Assembly (NCBI RefSeq): GCF_030272615.1
Contig: NC_081409.1
Span: 616,510,755-616,574,754 of the forward strand
DNA: 64,000 bases
Direction of reading: 5' to 3'
Origin: Cryptomeria japonica
Lineage: Eukaryota > Streptophyta > Pinopsida > Cupressales > Cupressaceae
Shown: piece by piece, positions 24,427 to 33,869 of the stretch
Layout: each line of letters begins with the position of its first letter
How positions within the stretch are numbered: position 1 is the stretch's first letter
Notes under the pieces: model-generated
Seen by the model: only the letters and a program-made list of their open reading frames with translations
Database searches by the model: none
What the model was told of the DNA's origin: nothing
Made by a program: the position numbers and the translations under genes

Positions 24427-25299
24427 TTGGAATCTCCTCCCAAGGATATCTTTTCTCCCAAAGAAGTGCTCACAAATGATGATTGGAAATCTCTATACTT
24501 TACCCCTACTTTTATAGGAGAGTATAGAGTATCTTGGAAAGGATCTAAGACTGAGAAGGAGAAATCCGAAGAGGAACCCAAAGAGAAACCCACCTTGTCT
24601 AAGCAACTAAGTAACAACTTTGTGGCTTCTTCTAATTCAAATAATTCTTCAAATCCTTCCTCTAGTTCATATAGAACTGAGACCTATGGGGCATCACCAT
24701 CTCTTTCTGATTTGGCATCCCTTTATGGTCCTGTTTTTCACATTTTAGCTAAGAGTGGCTATGATGGCAATGGTTGTGGTGCAAATGAACAAGGAATTAA
24801 AGTTCCTTTAGAACATAACACACATGAATCTTCATTTGGACTTGGATATAATCCTTCTAAGCCCACCAAAGCATCTAAAAGACCATCTCTCAATGTGAAT
24901 GCTATATTTAGTAGTGATGATGACCTCACCTTGATTAAATCATCTTCTACTTCTTTCAACACTTATCCCCCTCATAAGGAAATCTTGGTGATGAATAAAT
25001 CTCTTTATGAATCTTCTCAAGATATTTCTAATCCCACTTATGAGACTTTATCTTCTACTCACTCTAAAATTACTTTTTCTAGGAATAAGGCTCTAATGAA
25101 TTACACTTATCCCTCTCCTAAGATCTCTTGTGTGCAAGAAAAGTATGACTTAGTGGCCCATTCTTCTCCTATAAACTTCTCTCTTTCTAAAGACCCTTTA
25201 AGCTTCGTCATTTTATACATTTTTTTTATCTCACTTATAGTAGAACATTTAACATGGCATATTCAAATACCTCATTCACTCTATCATGTCTTTAAATAA
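24427..25299 (+). CDS. Gypsy C G-patch protein segment
   Basis: An open frame of 290 codons beginning at an in-frame TTG, so it is a polyprotein piece rather than a complete gene. Residues 105-144 (24739-24857) read ILAKSGYDGNGCGANEQGI, then PLEH, then FGLGYNP, the glycine pattern of a G-patch RNA-binding domain. Such domains follow the protease in some plant Gypsy elements and in some retroviruses. A Glu/Lys-rich stretch (residues 38-58) and a Ser/Asn-rich stretch (66-85) precede it; a Ser/Pro-rich low-complexity tail follows. Normally RT should follow; here the frame ends and no RT is found. The G-patch may bind the element RNA (inference from family). Confidence 0.75.
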   Translation: MESPPKDIFSPKEVLTNDDWKSLYFTPTFIGEYRVSWKGSKTEKEKSEEEPKEKPTLSKQLSNNFVASSNSNNSSNPSSSSYRTETYGASPSLSDLASLYGPVFHILAKSGYDGNGCGANEQGIKVPLEHNTHESSFGLGYNPSKPTKASKRPSLNVNAIFSSDDDLTLIKSSSTSFNTYPPHKEILVMNKSLYESSQDISNPTYETLSSTHSKITFSRNKALMNYTYPSPKISCVQEKYDLVAHSSPINFSLSKDPLSFVILYIFFISLIVEHLTWHIQIPHSLYHVFK

Positions 25300-26740
25300 C
25301 ATTAATGGCTATTATGTTTCTCATCATTATGTGACATTGGTAGCTCATTTATTGGGGGCTCATTGACATTCATGATGGTACAATTTCATGTGCAATCATA
25401 CTTTTGGAAGCAACATAATAGCCTATTTCTATCTCACCTCTTCTCCCTATATATGGGGGAAAGAGTGAATTCAAACATCTCTCCTTCTTAAGATTAAAAT
25501 TTCCCCTTTGTGAAGTAGTGTCTTCTATAAGGATTTCTTATTGATTGTAGAGGTGTATTCATATTTGAATTCCTTCTCTCATGTTGGAACAAGAATCCCT
25601 AATGGGGATCTTAAGTACATATCCTTAATTGGGACCTCCTCCTTGGTGTTGGAAGTCTTTTATCATTCATCAATTTCTTTTCTTTATTGAGTAGTATCTT
25701 TTATAATAAACCCTTCATTTTGTGCATGTGAATATCCCTGATGAGCATGTCTTGCCTTATTTTAGAAGAGTGTTGTTATAAATAATCTCTCTTTGATGTC
25801 ATCTCAATCCTCTTCTCTTTTCAAATCTCTTGCATTCATTCGTTATAGAAGATGTTATATTTGTCTAAGACAACTCCTCTTGAAGGTAGATGTCTTTTGA
25901 ACAAATATCTCTTCTCCTCCAAGGATCTCATGTACACTTATATAGCAAGATATCTCTTTTGAACTATCTTATCCTTGCTTGAAGAGTATTCCCTCTCTTG
26001 CTTGAATTTATGACATTGTTGCATGATGGATATATTCCTTGTGTCAAAGGTAGGTATCCTTGTTCTACTTGCACACACATGCATGAGGTTGAGTGGAACT
26101 GATAGAGTTATCACTCTCCTCCCTTACATGGATCACCTAGATAGACTCTGGGGACTAGTTTTCCATGTCCTTCTCTCCATGGATCACCTATTTTTAGGGA
26201 TGAGATGTCCATGGTTCATTTTCTCTTCTCATGGATCACCAAAGTGTGTATTCATGATTTTCTATCTCTTCTTCTTTCTCTTTGCATTTTTTACCATTTA
26301 AATCTTTCATCTTGTGTTAGAGAGCTCTCAAAATCCTCACACTCTTGGTTGTGTTGGAATTGAGGCTTAGTTCTCTTTCTTACCAAATGATTCTCCATTA
26401 TTTTTTGATCTTGTATCAAATCTTCTTGTGAGAATTTGTCATCAATCTTCTTTCACAATTCGATGTGGTAGACATGATACCCTATTTCAACTCACTAAAA
26501 TAAGCAAGATGAAACAGGGGGGAATATAGCTACCCTCAAATTTTCATCACTTTCCTTAGTAAGCATTTAGGTGATTTTGTGGTTTTATCTAACATGTGGT
26601 TTTGTAGAGTGCAGATCCTAACTGTGTACTACAGATACCGCTGGGGGCATCATCTGATAACTTGTGGATATATCCTTTTTCATGAATGTTTACTTTTCTT
26701 TACTTTAGCTTCCATATGCATGTAGTGTCATATGACCACT
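25300..26740 (+). other. Gypsy C 3' non-coding region where pol would be expected
   Basis: No RT, RNase H or integrase motif in any frame. A phrase CATGGATCACC recurs three times at about 26128-26240, within T/C-rich sequence. Short frames, such as one at 26023-26301, have no family signature. Confidence 0.65.
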
Positions 26741-26755
26741 AAAGTGGGGGCTAAA
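26741..26755 (+). promoter_or_regulatory. Gypsy C polypurine tract
   Basis: AAAGTGGGGGCTAAA abuts the 3' LTR start at 26756. An extra copy of the LTR's first 12 bases lies just upstream at 26721-26732. Confidence 0.85.
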
Positions 26756-28135
26756 TGTAGTGTCATAAATTGTACACCCTTGCTAGGGTGGTACAATTTC
26801 ACACTTAGGTTAGCACCCACCTTAGTGTGTCTTGCATATTGCATTATTATTTCCCTTTAAGCATTTAATTAATCAATTTAATTAAATCTAAAGTCCTATT
26901 TCATCACTTCATACACTATAAAATTGGGCCCTTTACCCTAAGTGTGCCCATTTTTTATTTTATCCTTCCAATAAATAATTTAATCATAAACCCTAATTAT
27001 GTCCTATTTCGACCTTTAAGGCCCGATTTTGCATATCAAAACACCTCAAAATCAGCTGTAACTTTGGTATTTTCTCTAATATCATCATATCTAACGACCC
27101 TGAAAATTTGGTGAAAAGTTGGTCGGACCGTAGCGGGAGTGCACATGGTCCTCATCTTTTTTCCCAAAATTTTGGGAGCATAATTCTATGATATTATAAT
27201 GCTTAACCCCAAAAGATTGGTAGGAAATTCAATTCCTAGGTCGTCCTAAAGGCAGAATTAAGTCAAAATTAAGATCTAGGGATTCATACATAAGAACTCT
27301 CTTTCTTCATTTGAAGTCAACTAAGATCTATCTAATCTAAGGGAGTTTTCAGCAAAGCAAGCATAAGGAGCCTTCTATGTAGTGAAAGAGAAGCCTATGT
27401 GGAGTCTTCAACAACATTAAACAACATTCATCAAGCATTTGTTAAGCATTCATCATCAATTAGGAGCCTTGAAGATATTGAAGAGTAATAGGAGATCTAG
27501 TGGCAATATCTCTCCCTTGGGGATTGGTATGATTTCATGTTATTTTCATGTCTTTGTATGAGCTTCTTTATATAAATTGGCATATTTACATTCATGATTT
27601 ATATCATTTAGCATATTTGGTTTTAAACATTGTTATTTACATTCACATTTACATTGAGGGTTTACTCTCATGTGTAGGGTAGCTCTAGTTTCTTTCATTT
27701 TAGGATCTTGCATACACACAAGGTTATAGCACACAGATGTTCTTTATATTATTGGCTATTTGTGGAGGTGGAAATCACCAAAATAGGGGATTGACTAAGG
27801 CGAAACCCTATATAGCCACCCAATCCTTCCCTTTTCAGTTGCAGGTGTAGAAACAGGCATCCAAAGGCAGTTTTAGATCTAGAAAAGGCATCAACACCAC
27901 TTAGAAGTCTCAGAAGTGCAAAAATATGTCAAGGACAGGGGCATGGCACCCTAATCCCTCCATTTTGTAGTCAACTTTGATAGGTTGCAGACTGAGGACC
28001 TCCAATTTGCAGACTCGGGACCTCCAATTATCATTTGCAACAAGAGTAATAGAAACCCTAATAGTTAATCCTTGGCTCTATCTGTTTATCACAGTTAGGA
28101 CCTAGTCACCCGATCTCACTTTTCCCCCTACCACA
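26756..28135 (+). repeat. Gypsy C 3' LTR (1380 bp)
   Basis: Starts TGTAGTGTCATAAATTG and ends CTACCACA. Similar to 18360-20008 along its length, with a deletion in the last third relative to the 5' copy. It carries the same hairpin near its start (26767-26799). Confidence 0.9.
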
Positions 28136-30120
28136 ACAGTCTCAATCATTATATGATTATGTTTTGTCTTGTACTTATTCCTAGAAAAATCAAGTTCATC
28201 TCCATCATTTTAGTGACAAGATCACTGTTCTTTTCCAAATCAATGTTGCTCCCTTTATAGTGATCAATGAAGTCTTTAAGGGTAAATTTCACTGTGTTAA
28301 CTGCACTTTGTTCATTTGGTTCTTTAGAAGTCTTAAGGTGACTGCATTTTTCTTCTAATGTTGTCATCATTTATCCTTTTGTGAAAATATTGTCATATGC
28401 TAATACTTCTAAAAAGTTTTGTGCATCCATTATGCCCTATAGGATTGTATTTCAAGGCTAATTATTGTTAAGACAATCATATCACTGGCCTTCTTTTTAT
28501 TGTTGCTACATATTAAGTTGAAACATTGTGATGATGAGATGTAGGTTTTGGAAGCTACTCTTCACATAAAAGTACACTATTTTGATATATCAAACCTTCA
28601 TTGGTTGTACTTGCAATAATTAGGACTTTTCTTTTTGATATTGTTCATGGATGTTTTGCTTATGAAAATAGTGAACTTTCTATTCATTATTGAAGGCTAC
28701 TTTGAAGGCTTTTTATGTTACTTTACACACTCCAGAATGATTGTGACAAAAGTCCCACTATCATTATACTTCTCTATGAATCTTTAACCCTTTCATGTTG
28801 ACTGTTTGTGATAATGGGATTTGGTATTTACACCTTGACAACCAGGCTTTTTTTTTTCTGTAATGACTTATACCTAGTCCTTATACTATCAATCATGTTT
28901 GAACACATGCTTTTAAGATGTCAAGTTATCTTTTGAAAACATCTTTGTTCCATTTTGACTATTGCAACTTCTAAACCCTTCTCATTGTTATAATCATTAA
29001 TGATTATACTGTTACAGCCTTCTTTGACTATCTTCTTTTGTTTGAAATGTTGCAGACCCTTTGTCTATTATTCTAGATGGGAACCTTTGAACACCTTTGT
29101 CATACATTAGAATGTTGTAGACTACTTTCTATCTAGGTTTATTATGCAGATCACTATCATGCTCTTTATGTAATGTGTTTTCATACCATCCTTCTAATAA
29201 CAATATGATTGTCCCTAGTGTTCCATCTTTTCCTCATGTGCTTTAAAGATGGTTGTGACTGCAATATAGGTATTCTGAGAAGTTTATTTTGATTGGGGTG
29301 TTAGGGTTTTGCCTTGGTACACAATAGTTATTAGAGCATCTAATCACTCTGGATAACTATCGGTCCCAAGACAAAATCTCAACACCTCTTTGGGACACTA
29401 CTAACTAGAAACACTTAATGAGATGGGCTCGACCCTTGTGGGAGCCGTATTTTACACCACTCATGTAAAACTAATAAACAACCATGATACTTTCCTGTAT
29501 ATGCACATGAAGCAAACAAGTTAGACAAAAATAGTCCATATCTTATTTAGTCTTGATGATTTGATCTGATATTTATGTCATGAGTTTATATATTGAGTTA
29601 GTTGTTGTGATGGACATGAGGGATAGATTATGTGTTTGTAGGTGCATATGCAGATATGGAATTATGACCCTTCATTGCTCTAATGATACTTTCTCAAATG
29701 CAGGTACAAGACATCAAGGAGGCACAACTAGTTGTAGGATGGGTGAAAGACTATAGATGGCACAACAAAACTTAGAGAAGACTCATCATTTAGGAAATGG
29801 AAAGTCACCCTTTCTTACCGTGCATTTTACATTATGTTTTGCATCTGCAAATAAATAGTTTTTTCCTTATTTGCACCACCAGTTAGTCTCACGGCTTGTG
29901 TGAGACATTGATTATTCATATTTAATAAAGATTACTTTCTCATACAATATGTGTTCTCCTTATACTTTATATGCACTTGCACAATGAGAAATGACAATAA
30001 TCTACTTGTTTCTTTCTTTTAAATGTTCATGAATGTAATACAATAGAATAAAAAATGCACCTTTGTTGACAAACACATAAAATCTCTACCTAATTGAGCT
30101 TATAGCGAAAATAGATAATA
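28136..30120 (+). other. X, right part: non-coding, with one large imperfect inverted repeat
   Basis: Continuation of X after Gypsy C. No gene is supported. An inverted repeat has arms 29295-29317 and 29366-29388 (18 of 23 bases complementary by eye), with inner arms TAGTTAT/ATAACTA. A perfect GTCTCAC/GTGAGAC hairpin lies at 29886-29906. A 74-codon frame on the minus strand at 28149-28370 has no recognisable motif. Confidence 0.5.
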
Positions 30121-30691
30121 GTGAGCTCAATGATCAATGTGGACCACCAACACAAAAGGCACACAATCCAAAAACATCAACAAGCATCATGAATTACAAT
30201 AACAAGATCCGCACCAACACAAATTACTAGAATCAACAATATCTTCATATCGGACCTCAAGAACACTAACTGCAATCACTTTCAACCTTGAATCACTTGT
30301 GGACCTCCAAACCATGAACCAATCAAATTGAGGACACACACCAACATTCCAAACATACCACCAAATCCGCAAAACAAGATATTACAATGTAGAGCAATGC
30401 AGATCAAACTACTGTCATACTGGCATCACTGGACAATTGAAAAATCAGCCACAACATAGATACTCATAACTCAATCAAATCTTCATGCGAACATCTTAGA
30501 CTTGAACTGAATCAACTATGGACATCCCTCTAAAACCCTTTAATCCATAAACTCTGATCTTCAACATGATGAACAAACTAGCTCACTAAACTTCACTGCA
30601 TCACTATCTCAGACAGAGAAATATGTTGACATCAATGACAACACATCTCTCAAATATCTCTTAAGCACATATTTGCAACATTCTTTCAATA
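30121..30691 (-). repeat. Copia B 5' LTR, second segment
   Basis: Matches about 2775-3341 of the 3' LTR and completes the copy interrupted by X. It ends TTTCAATA where the intact copy has TTCCAACA, followed by the target duplication GTTTA (30692-30696). Confidence 0.9.
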
Positions 30692-30696
30692 GTTTA

Positions 30697-31459
30697 AACC
30701 TTGGGAAGCCTTAAGTCTACAACTTCTTCTCATTGGAATATTATATGTAAGACTTATGGTAACAAAACTCATGCACAAAGGAAGGAAATTCATATGAAAA
30801 TACTATGATGAAGCAATGTAATTATTTGTAAAAATGTTTGATTTACCAATTAATTAAGCAATTTGAATTGTGATATTGAATATTAGATGCCTCTAAATTT
30901 GAACATAACATGTCATATATAATCAGATCTAAAAACACAATTGAAGAAATATGCAACCCTTAAGGCAATTTTAGTATAATAAAAATTAGGGTATTTGTGA
31001 AATTAACCACTAAATTTATGTAATTAAATTGTAAATAAGATTTATGAGTACAAAAATGAATGTTAAAGTGCATACAAATCATATCTGAGGCAATAAATTA
31101 GAAACAAGCATGAAAGAAGTCAGGTTCACCAAAATGTATTGGTGTAAATTTGGAAATAGGGTGACAATTAAGATAATAAAATCACTAACTAACCAAATTA
31201 TCCCAATACATTGAAACTGGAGTGAACCTAAAATATCTAGCCATAATCCAAATAAGGACAGGGTTGAAATTATTATTAGATTCATTGGTTGGTTGATAGT
31301 TATCCTCTTTCTTAATTGAATTTGGAAAGTAATTATGAAATTAGGGTAAAATAATGAATAATTAAAGTACACTGTTGAAAATAGATTGTTGTAAATACCC
31401 CATGGAGCCACAAACTGAGATCTAGGCAAAATAATATGCTTGTAACCTGTTGCCAGAAG
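30697..31459 (-). other. G0 untranslated leader
   Basis: Lies between the LTR and, after removal of Copia B, the gag start at 1978. No convincing coding: a 116-codon frame at 31079-31429 lacks motifs. A candidate primer-binding site, CTTCTGGCAACAGG on the minus strand near 31446-31459, begins close to the LTR end but is not assigned to a tRNA. Confidence 0.5.
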
Positions 31460-32270
31460 TTTGGCCTAATTTTTCAAAACTAGGTAGTAAAGATTCACCC
31501 TAGTCCTCTGAATTTCACTCTGGTGAAAGCCAAGCTTGTTTGTCGTTGTCGACTCTATTGGAATTCCTGGGTACAACTCTTGAACCTATTTCCTGCACAT
31601 AGAAAGAGAGGAAAAAATGTTGAGGATAGGGGTTTGCCTTACGTAAAACTATGGTTTAGGAATTAACCTTGAAATTGAAATGGAAATTGTTGCTAAATGC
31701 TTTCCTTTTGAGGGAAAGGCTAGATCTGAAGTAAAAATACTTTTAATTGGAAATATACCTTGATGAAGTTGTGTTGGATCTGTATGCAAGGATTTTAGGG
31801 TTCCATGTACAATATCTTCAAAGAAGACTAACCATGGATGCCATCTTGAATGGATACACTTGACTTCACTTATGCTCCAATGCTTGATGAATGACTATTT
31901 GCTTGCTCACTTTAATTTTCTAGAGTGTAATTTAGATGACTTAGAAGATTAGGTTTCAAATTAGAGGGGTAGACCTCCTTTTATACTTGACTACCCAAAA
32001 ATTAATTAAATTTATGGAGTAGACTGACATGGATCCAATTTCTTGCTCATTTGAGATGCCCATTGTGGGGACCCAAAATGGGCCCTAATTGAGAGGACGA
32101 GGGCACTTTAGGACTTAGGTTTTGAGAAAAGGCTAAGAAGAAGGTAAAGAAGTTGGATTCTAGGTGGTGTGAGCGTAATTAGAATAGACACTGAGCATCA
32201 AAAGTCGAAGTGTCAAGGTGAGGTCTAAGCGAGGACAAAATTGTATGCGGATACAATTTATGATGCTACA
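31460..32270 (-). repeat. G0 5' LTR (about 0.8 kb; inner boundary approximate)
   Basis: On the minus strand it starts TGTAGCATCATAAATT at 32270, with a perfect hairpin AAATTGTAT/ATACAATTT at 32238-32259 and a TATA box (TATAAAAGG) at about 31977-31986. The partner LTR is outside the window, so the inner end is estimated from the candidate primer-binding site. Confidence 0.65.
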
Positions 32271-32275
32271 CACTA

Positions 32276-33819
32276 TGTTACATAGACTAATGGGTCTAAA
32301 GTATGAGAGGCACCATGGATCAAGAATTTTAGGAATCAAAAAAATAAAATAATAATTATTTTTTTAAAATTTGACTAGTGTGGAAGAAGTCCCTTGCATT
32401 TATTGTTATGTCAAATCCCACAATATCCTGAAATACTTTGAAGAAAGATGGGGGAAAGCCATCTGGTCTTGGAGCCCTTAATGTTCCAATAGAAAAGGTG
32501 GAAGCCTTAACCTCCTCCTTTGTAACTAGAATCATTAATTGAGCATTGTCAGTCTGAGTGAGGATTGCAAGCATTCAATCTAACAATTGATCTTCTAAGC
32601 TAGGTACAAAATCATGAAGTCTTTCCTCCTTGTAAGTATTATAAAAGTACATAGTAGCCATCTCCCCTAGCTAGATGTCATCAATTATATTTTTATTTGA
32701 CTCATCCACCAAGGATTGAATAGTGTTCCTCTTCCTATGTTTTAGTGCCGACCTATGAAAGAAGGCCATTGGACCCTGGATTTCTGTTTTCATAAAATTT
32801 CATCTTTTTTCATATTCTCTTTCCATTTTCTTCTCAGGGCTTCCTCCCCCTTATGTGAAATATCTTATCTATCCCCATTTGAAAATTATGTTTGTATTGC
32901 TACCAATTTGGTGTCAACCTCTTTTTTCTTAACAAAGATGCCACCAAATGTGAACTTATTCCAACCTTTAACATTTTTTCTTATGATGTCAAGTCTCTGA
33001 GACACCCTATACATAGTCATGCCTTGAACAAGAGTATTCCACCAATTTTGACCTAAAATTGGGGTGTGAGGTCCATATGATTTTGTAATATAAGGGGACA
33101 TGTCCCCTTGCAGGTTTGGTCATCTAATCAAGAAGAAGAGGATTGTGATCTTAAACCATTATAGGGAGGGCCCTAAGGGGAGAATTATAGCCAGGATCCC
33201 AGTTGGTAGAGACTAGGAATCTATCTAGCTGAACTTGAATAAGATTGTCCCCTTTCTTGTGATTGGATCATATGAAAGGTTGCCCAATTAACTCAATATT
33301 AAGGAGACCCATCTTATTAATGAATTATGCCAAATTTGTCATGCCGTTAGAGTAATCAACCAACTCCCCTAGCTTCTTTGAGGGGAAGAGAGGGGTGTTG
33401 AATTCTCCAACAATAATCCAATGATCATCCAAGGTCATTAAGATCTATATTGAAATATCCTCCCAAACCTCCATCCATCTATGGCAAGTATTAGGAGCAT
33501 AAATGTTCACCAAACACCAAGACACCTTCAATGAAGTAAGATTTATAGTAAGACTAATAGCAGTACTCCCCAGAAGACTTCCCTTAAAATTACACAAATC
33601 CCACATTGTGGCAACCCTGCTTGAGGCACCAATAGCATCACTAATAAGAAAACAAGAACTTGACCGAATATAATCAACAACTTTCTAGAAAACAACAGTT
33701 GTCATTTTATCTTCCTGAAGTAACAAGACATCTAGCTTCCTCACAAGGATACAATTTCTTAAGGCATGTTGCTTTTGAGAGCTATTGAGGCCTCTCATGT
33801 TCCAAGAAAGAAACCTCAT
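32276..33819 (-). pseudogene. LINE2 ORF2: endonuclease, linker and first part of RT
   Basis: ORF2 starts with ATG at 33819 and the text MRFLSWNMRGLN, the standard first motif of L1 apurinic endonucleases. Then come a QED motif near 33715, SWCLVNIYAPNTC near 33520 and a DHNPLLLD motif near 33125 whose preceding Ser is a stop. The linker (32886-33101) contains WNKFTFGGIFVKKKEVD. RT begins with the APRPDGFPPSFFK motif (canonical GPDG changed to RPDG) at 32400-32500 and ends at the RPISLCN motif near 32285, where G0 inserted. Stops are present. Function by family: nicks the target and primes reverse transcription. Confidence 0.85.
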
Positions 33820-33869
33820 TATTGAAATTTGGAAGAAAATTCTAAGGTTTGTTGCCTACCATTAGCAAT

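Larger units (their letters stand above)
18360..28135 (+). mobile_element. Gypsy-type element C without RT or integrase (9.8 kb)
   Basis: Plus-strand LTR element with LTRs at 18360-20008 and 26756-28135, a polypurine tract, and target copies ATAGT (18355-18359) and ACAGT (28136-28140). Its coding part, 22080-25299, has a repetitive acidic/Ser-Pro-rich protein, a protease motif and a G-patch domain. From 25300 to the polypurine tract there is 1.45 kb with no RT, RNase H, integrase or chromodomain motif on either strand. It therefore looks like a non-autonomous relative of plant Gypsy elements, dependent on another element for replication. The 3' LTR is about 270 bp shorter than the 5' LTR through internal deletion. 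Confidence 0.85.
14458..30120 (+). mobile_element. Insertion X: unclassified LTR-like insertion, probably a giant solo LTR, hosting Gypsy C
   Basis: Inserted in the 5' LTR of Copia B with target copies GCGAG (14453-14457) and GTGAG (30121-30125), a single C-to-T difference, and 5 bp as expected for LTR elements. Net of Gypsy C it is about 5.9 kb (14458-18359 and 28136-30120). It starts TGTTGTCATAGGATTTG and ends GATAATA, which fits a TGTT...AACA end with CA decayed to TA. I find no gag or pol motif, no long reading frame and no direct repeat between its two ends. The start resembles those of G0 and Gypsy C (TGT..TCATA..ATT, then a hairpin). Best reading: one very long LTR left by recombination; alternative: a non-coding derivative element. 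Confidence 0.5.
1993..30691 (-). mobile_element. Ty1/Copia element B, full length, interrupted by Copia A and by X
   Basis: Minus-strand Copia element flanked by a perfect 5-bp target duplication, GTTTA, at 1988-1992 and 30692-30696. Its 3' LTR is 1993-3341. The 5' LTR is split by insertion X into 13702-14457 and 30121-30691, summing to about 1.32 kb against 1.35 kb for the other copy. Internal order on the minus strand is gag, protease, integrase, RT, RNase H, which is the Copia order. Copia A sits in the integrase-RT linker. The LTR begins TGTTGGAAT (minus) and ended CCATCA; the outermost base pair at 30690-30691 has mutated to TA. Confidence 0.9.
1..32270 (-). mobile_element. Ty3/Gypsy-type LTR retrotransposon G0 (5' half; continues beyond the left edge)
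   Basis: A minus-strand element reconstructed from three parts: an LTR at about 31460-32270, an untranslated leader at 30697-31460, and a gag gene that begins at 1978 and runs off the left edge. Leader and gag became separated when Copia B inserted; B is bounded by GTTTA at 1988-1992 and 30692-30696, so the parts abut once B is removed. G0 itself sits in LINE2: the LINE RT reading runs exactly up to 32271, where the LTR begins with TGTAGCATCATAAATT read on the minus strand. Pol, the 3' LTR and the matching target duplication lie outside the window. Gypsy assignment rests on the gag type and LTR; inferred with good confidence. Confidence 0.75.

Noticed and set aside
28149-28370. 73-codon minus-strand frame in X with a plausible charged composition
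   Set aside because: No family motif, no second supporting copy and no surrounding coding signal.
29295-29388. tRNA-like secondary structure
   Set aside because: The foldback has a single long stem and no anticodon arm, T-arm or internal promoter boxes that I can place.
30187-30372. 61-codon minus-strand frame, similar to one at 2834-3055
   Set aside because: Both are the same stretch of the Copia B LTR; similarity comes from the LTR pair, not from a gene.
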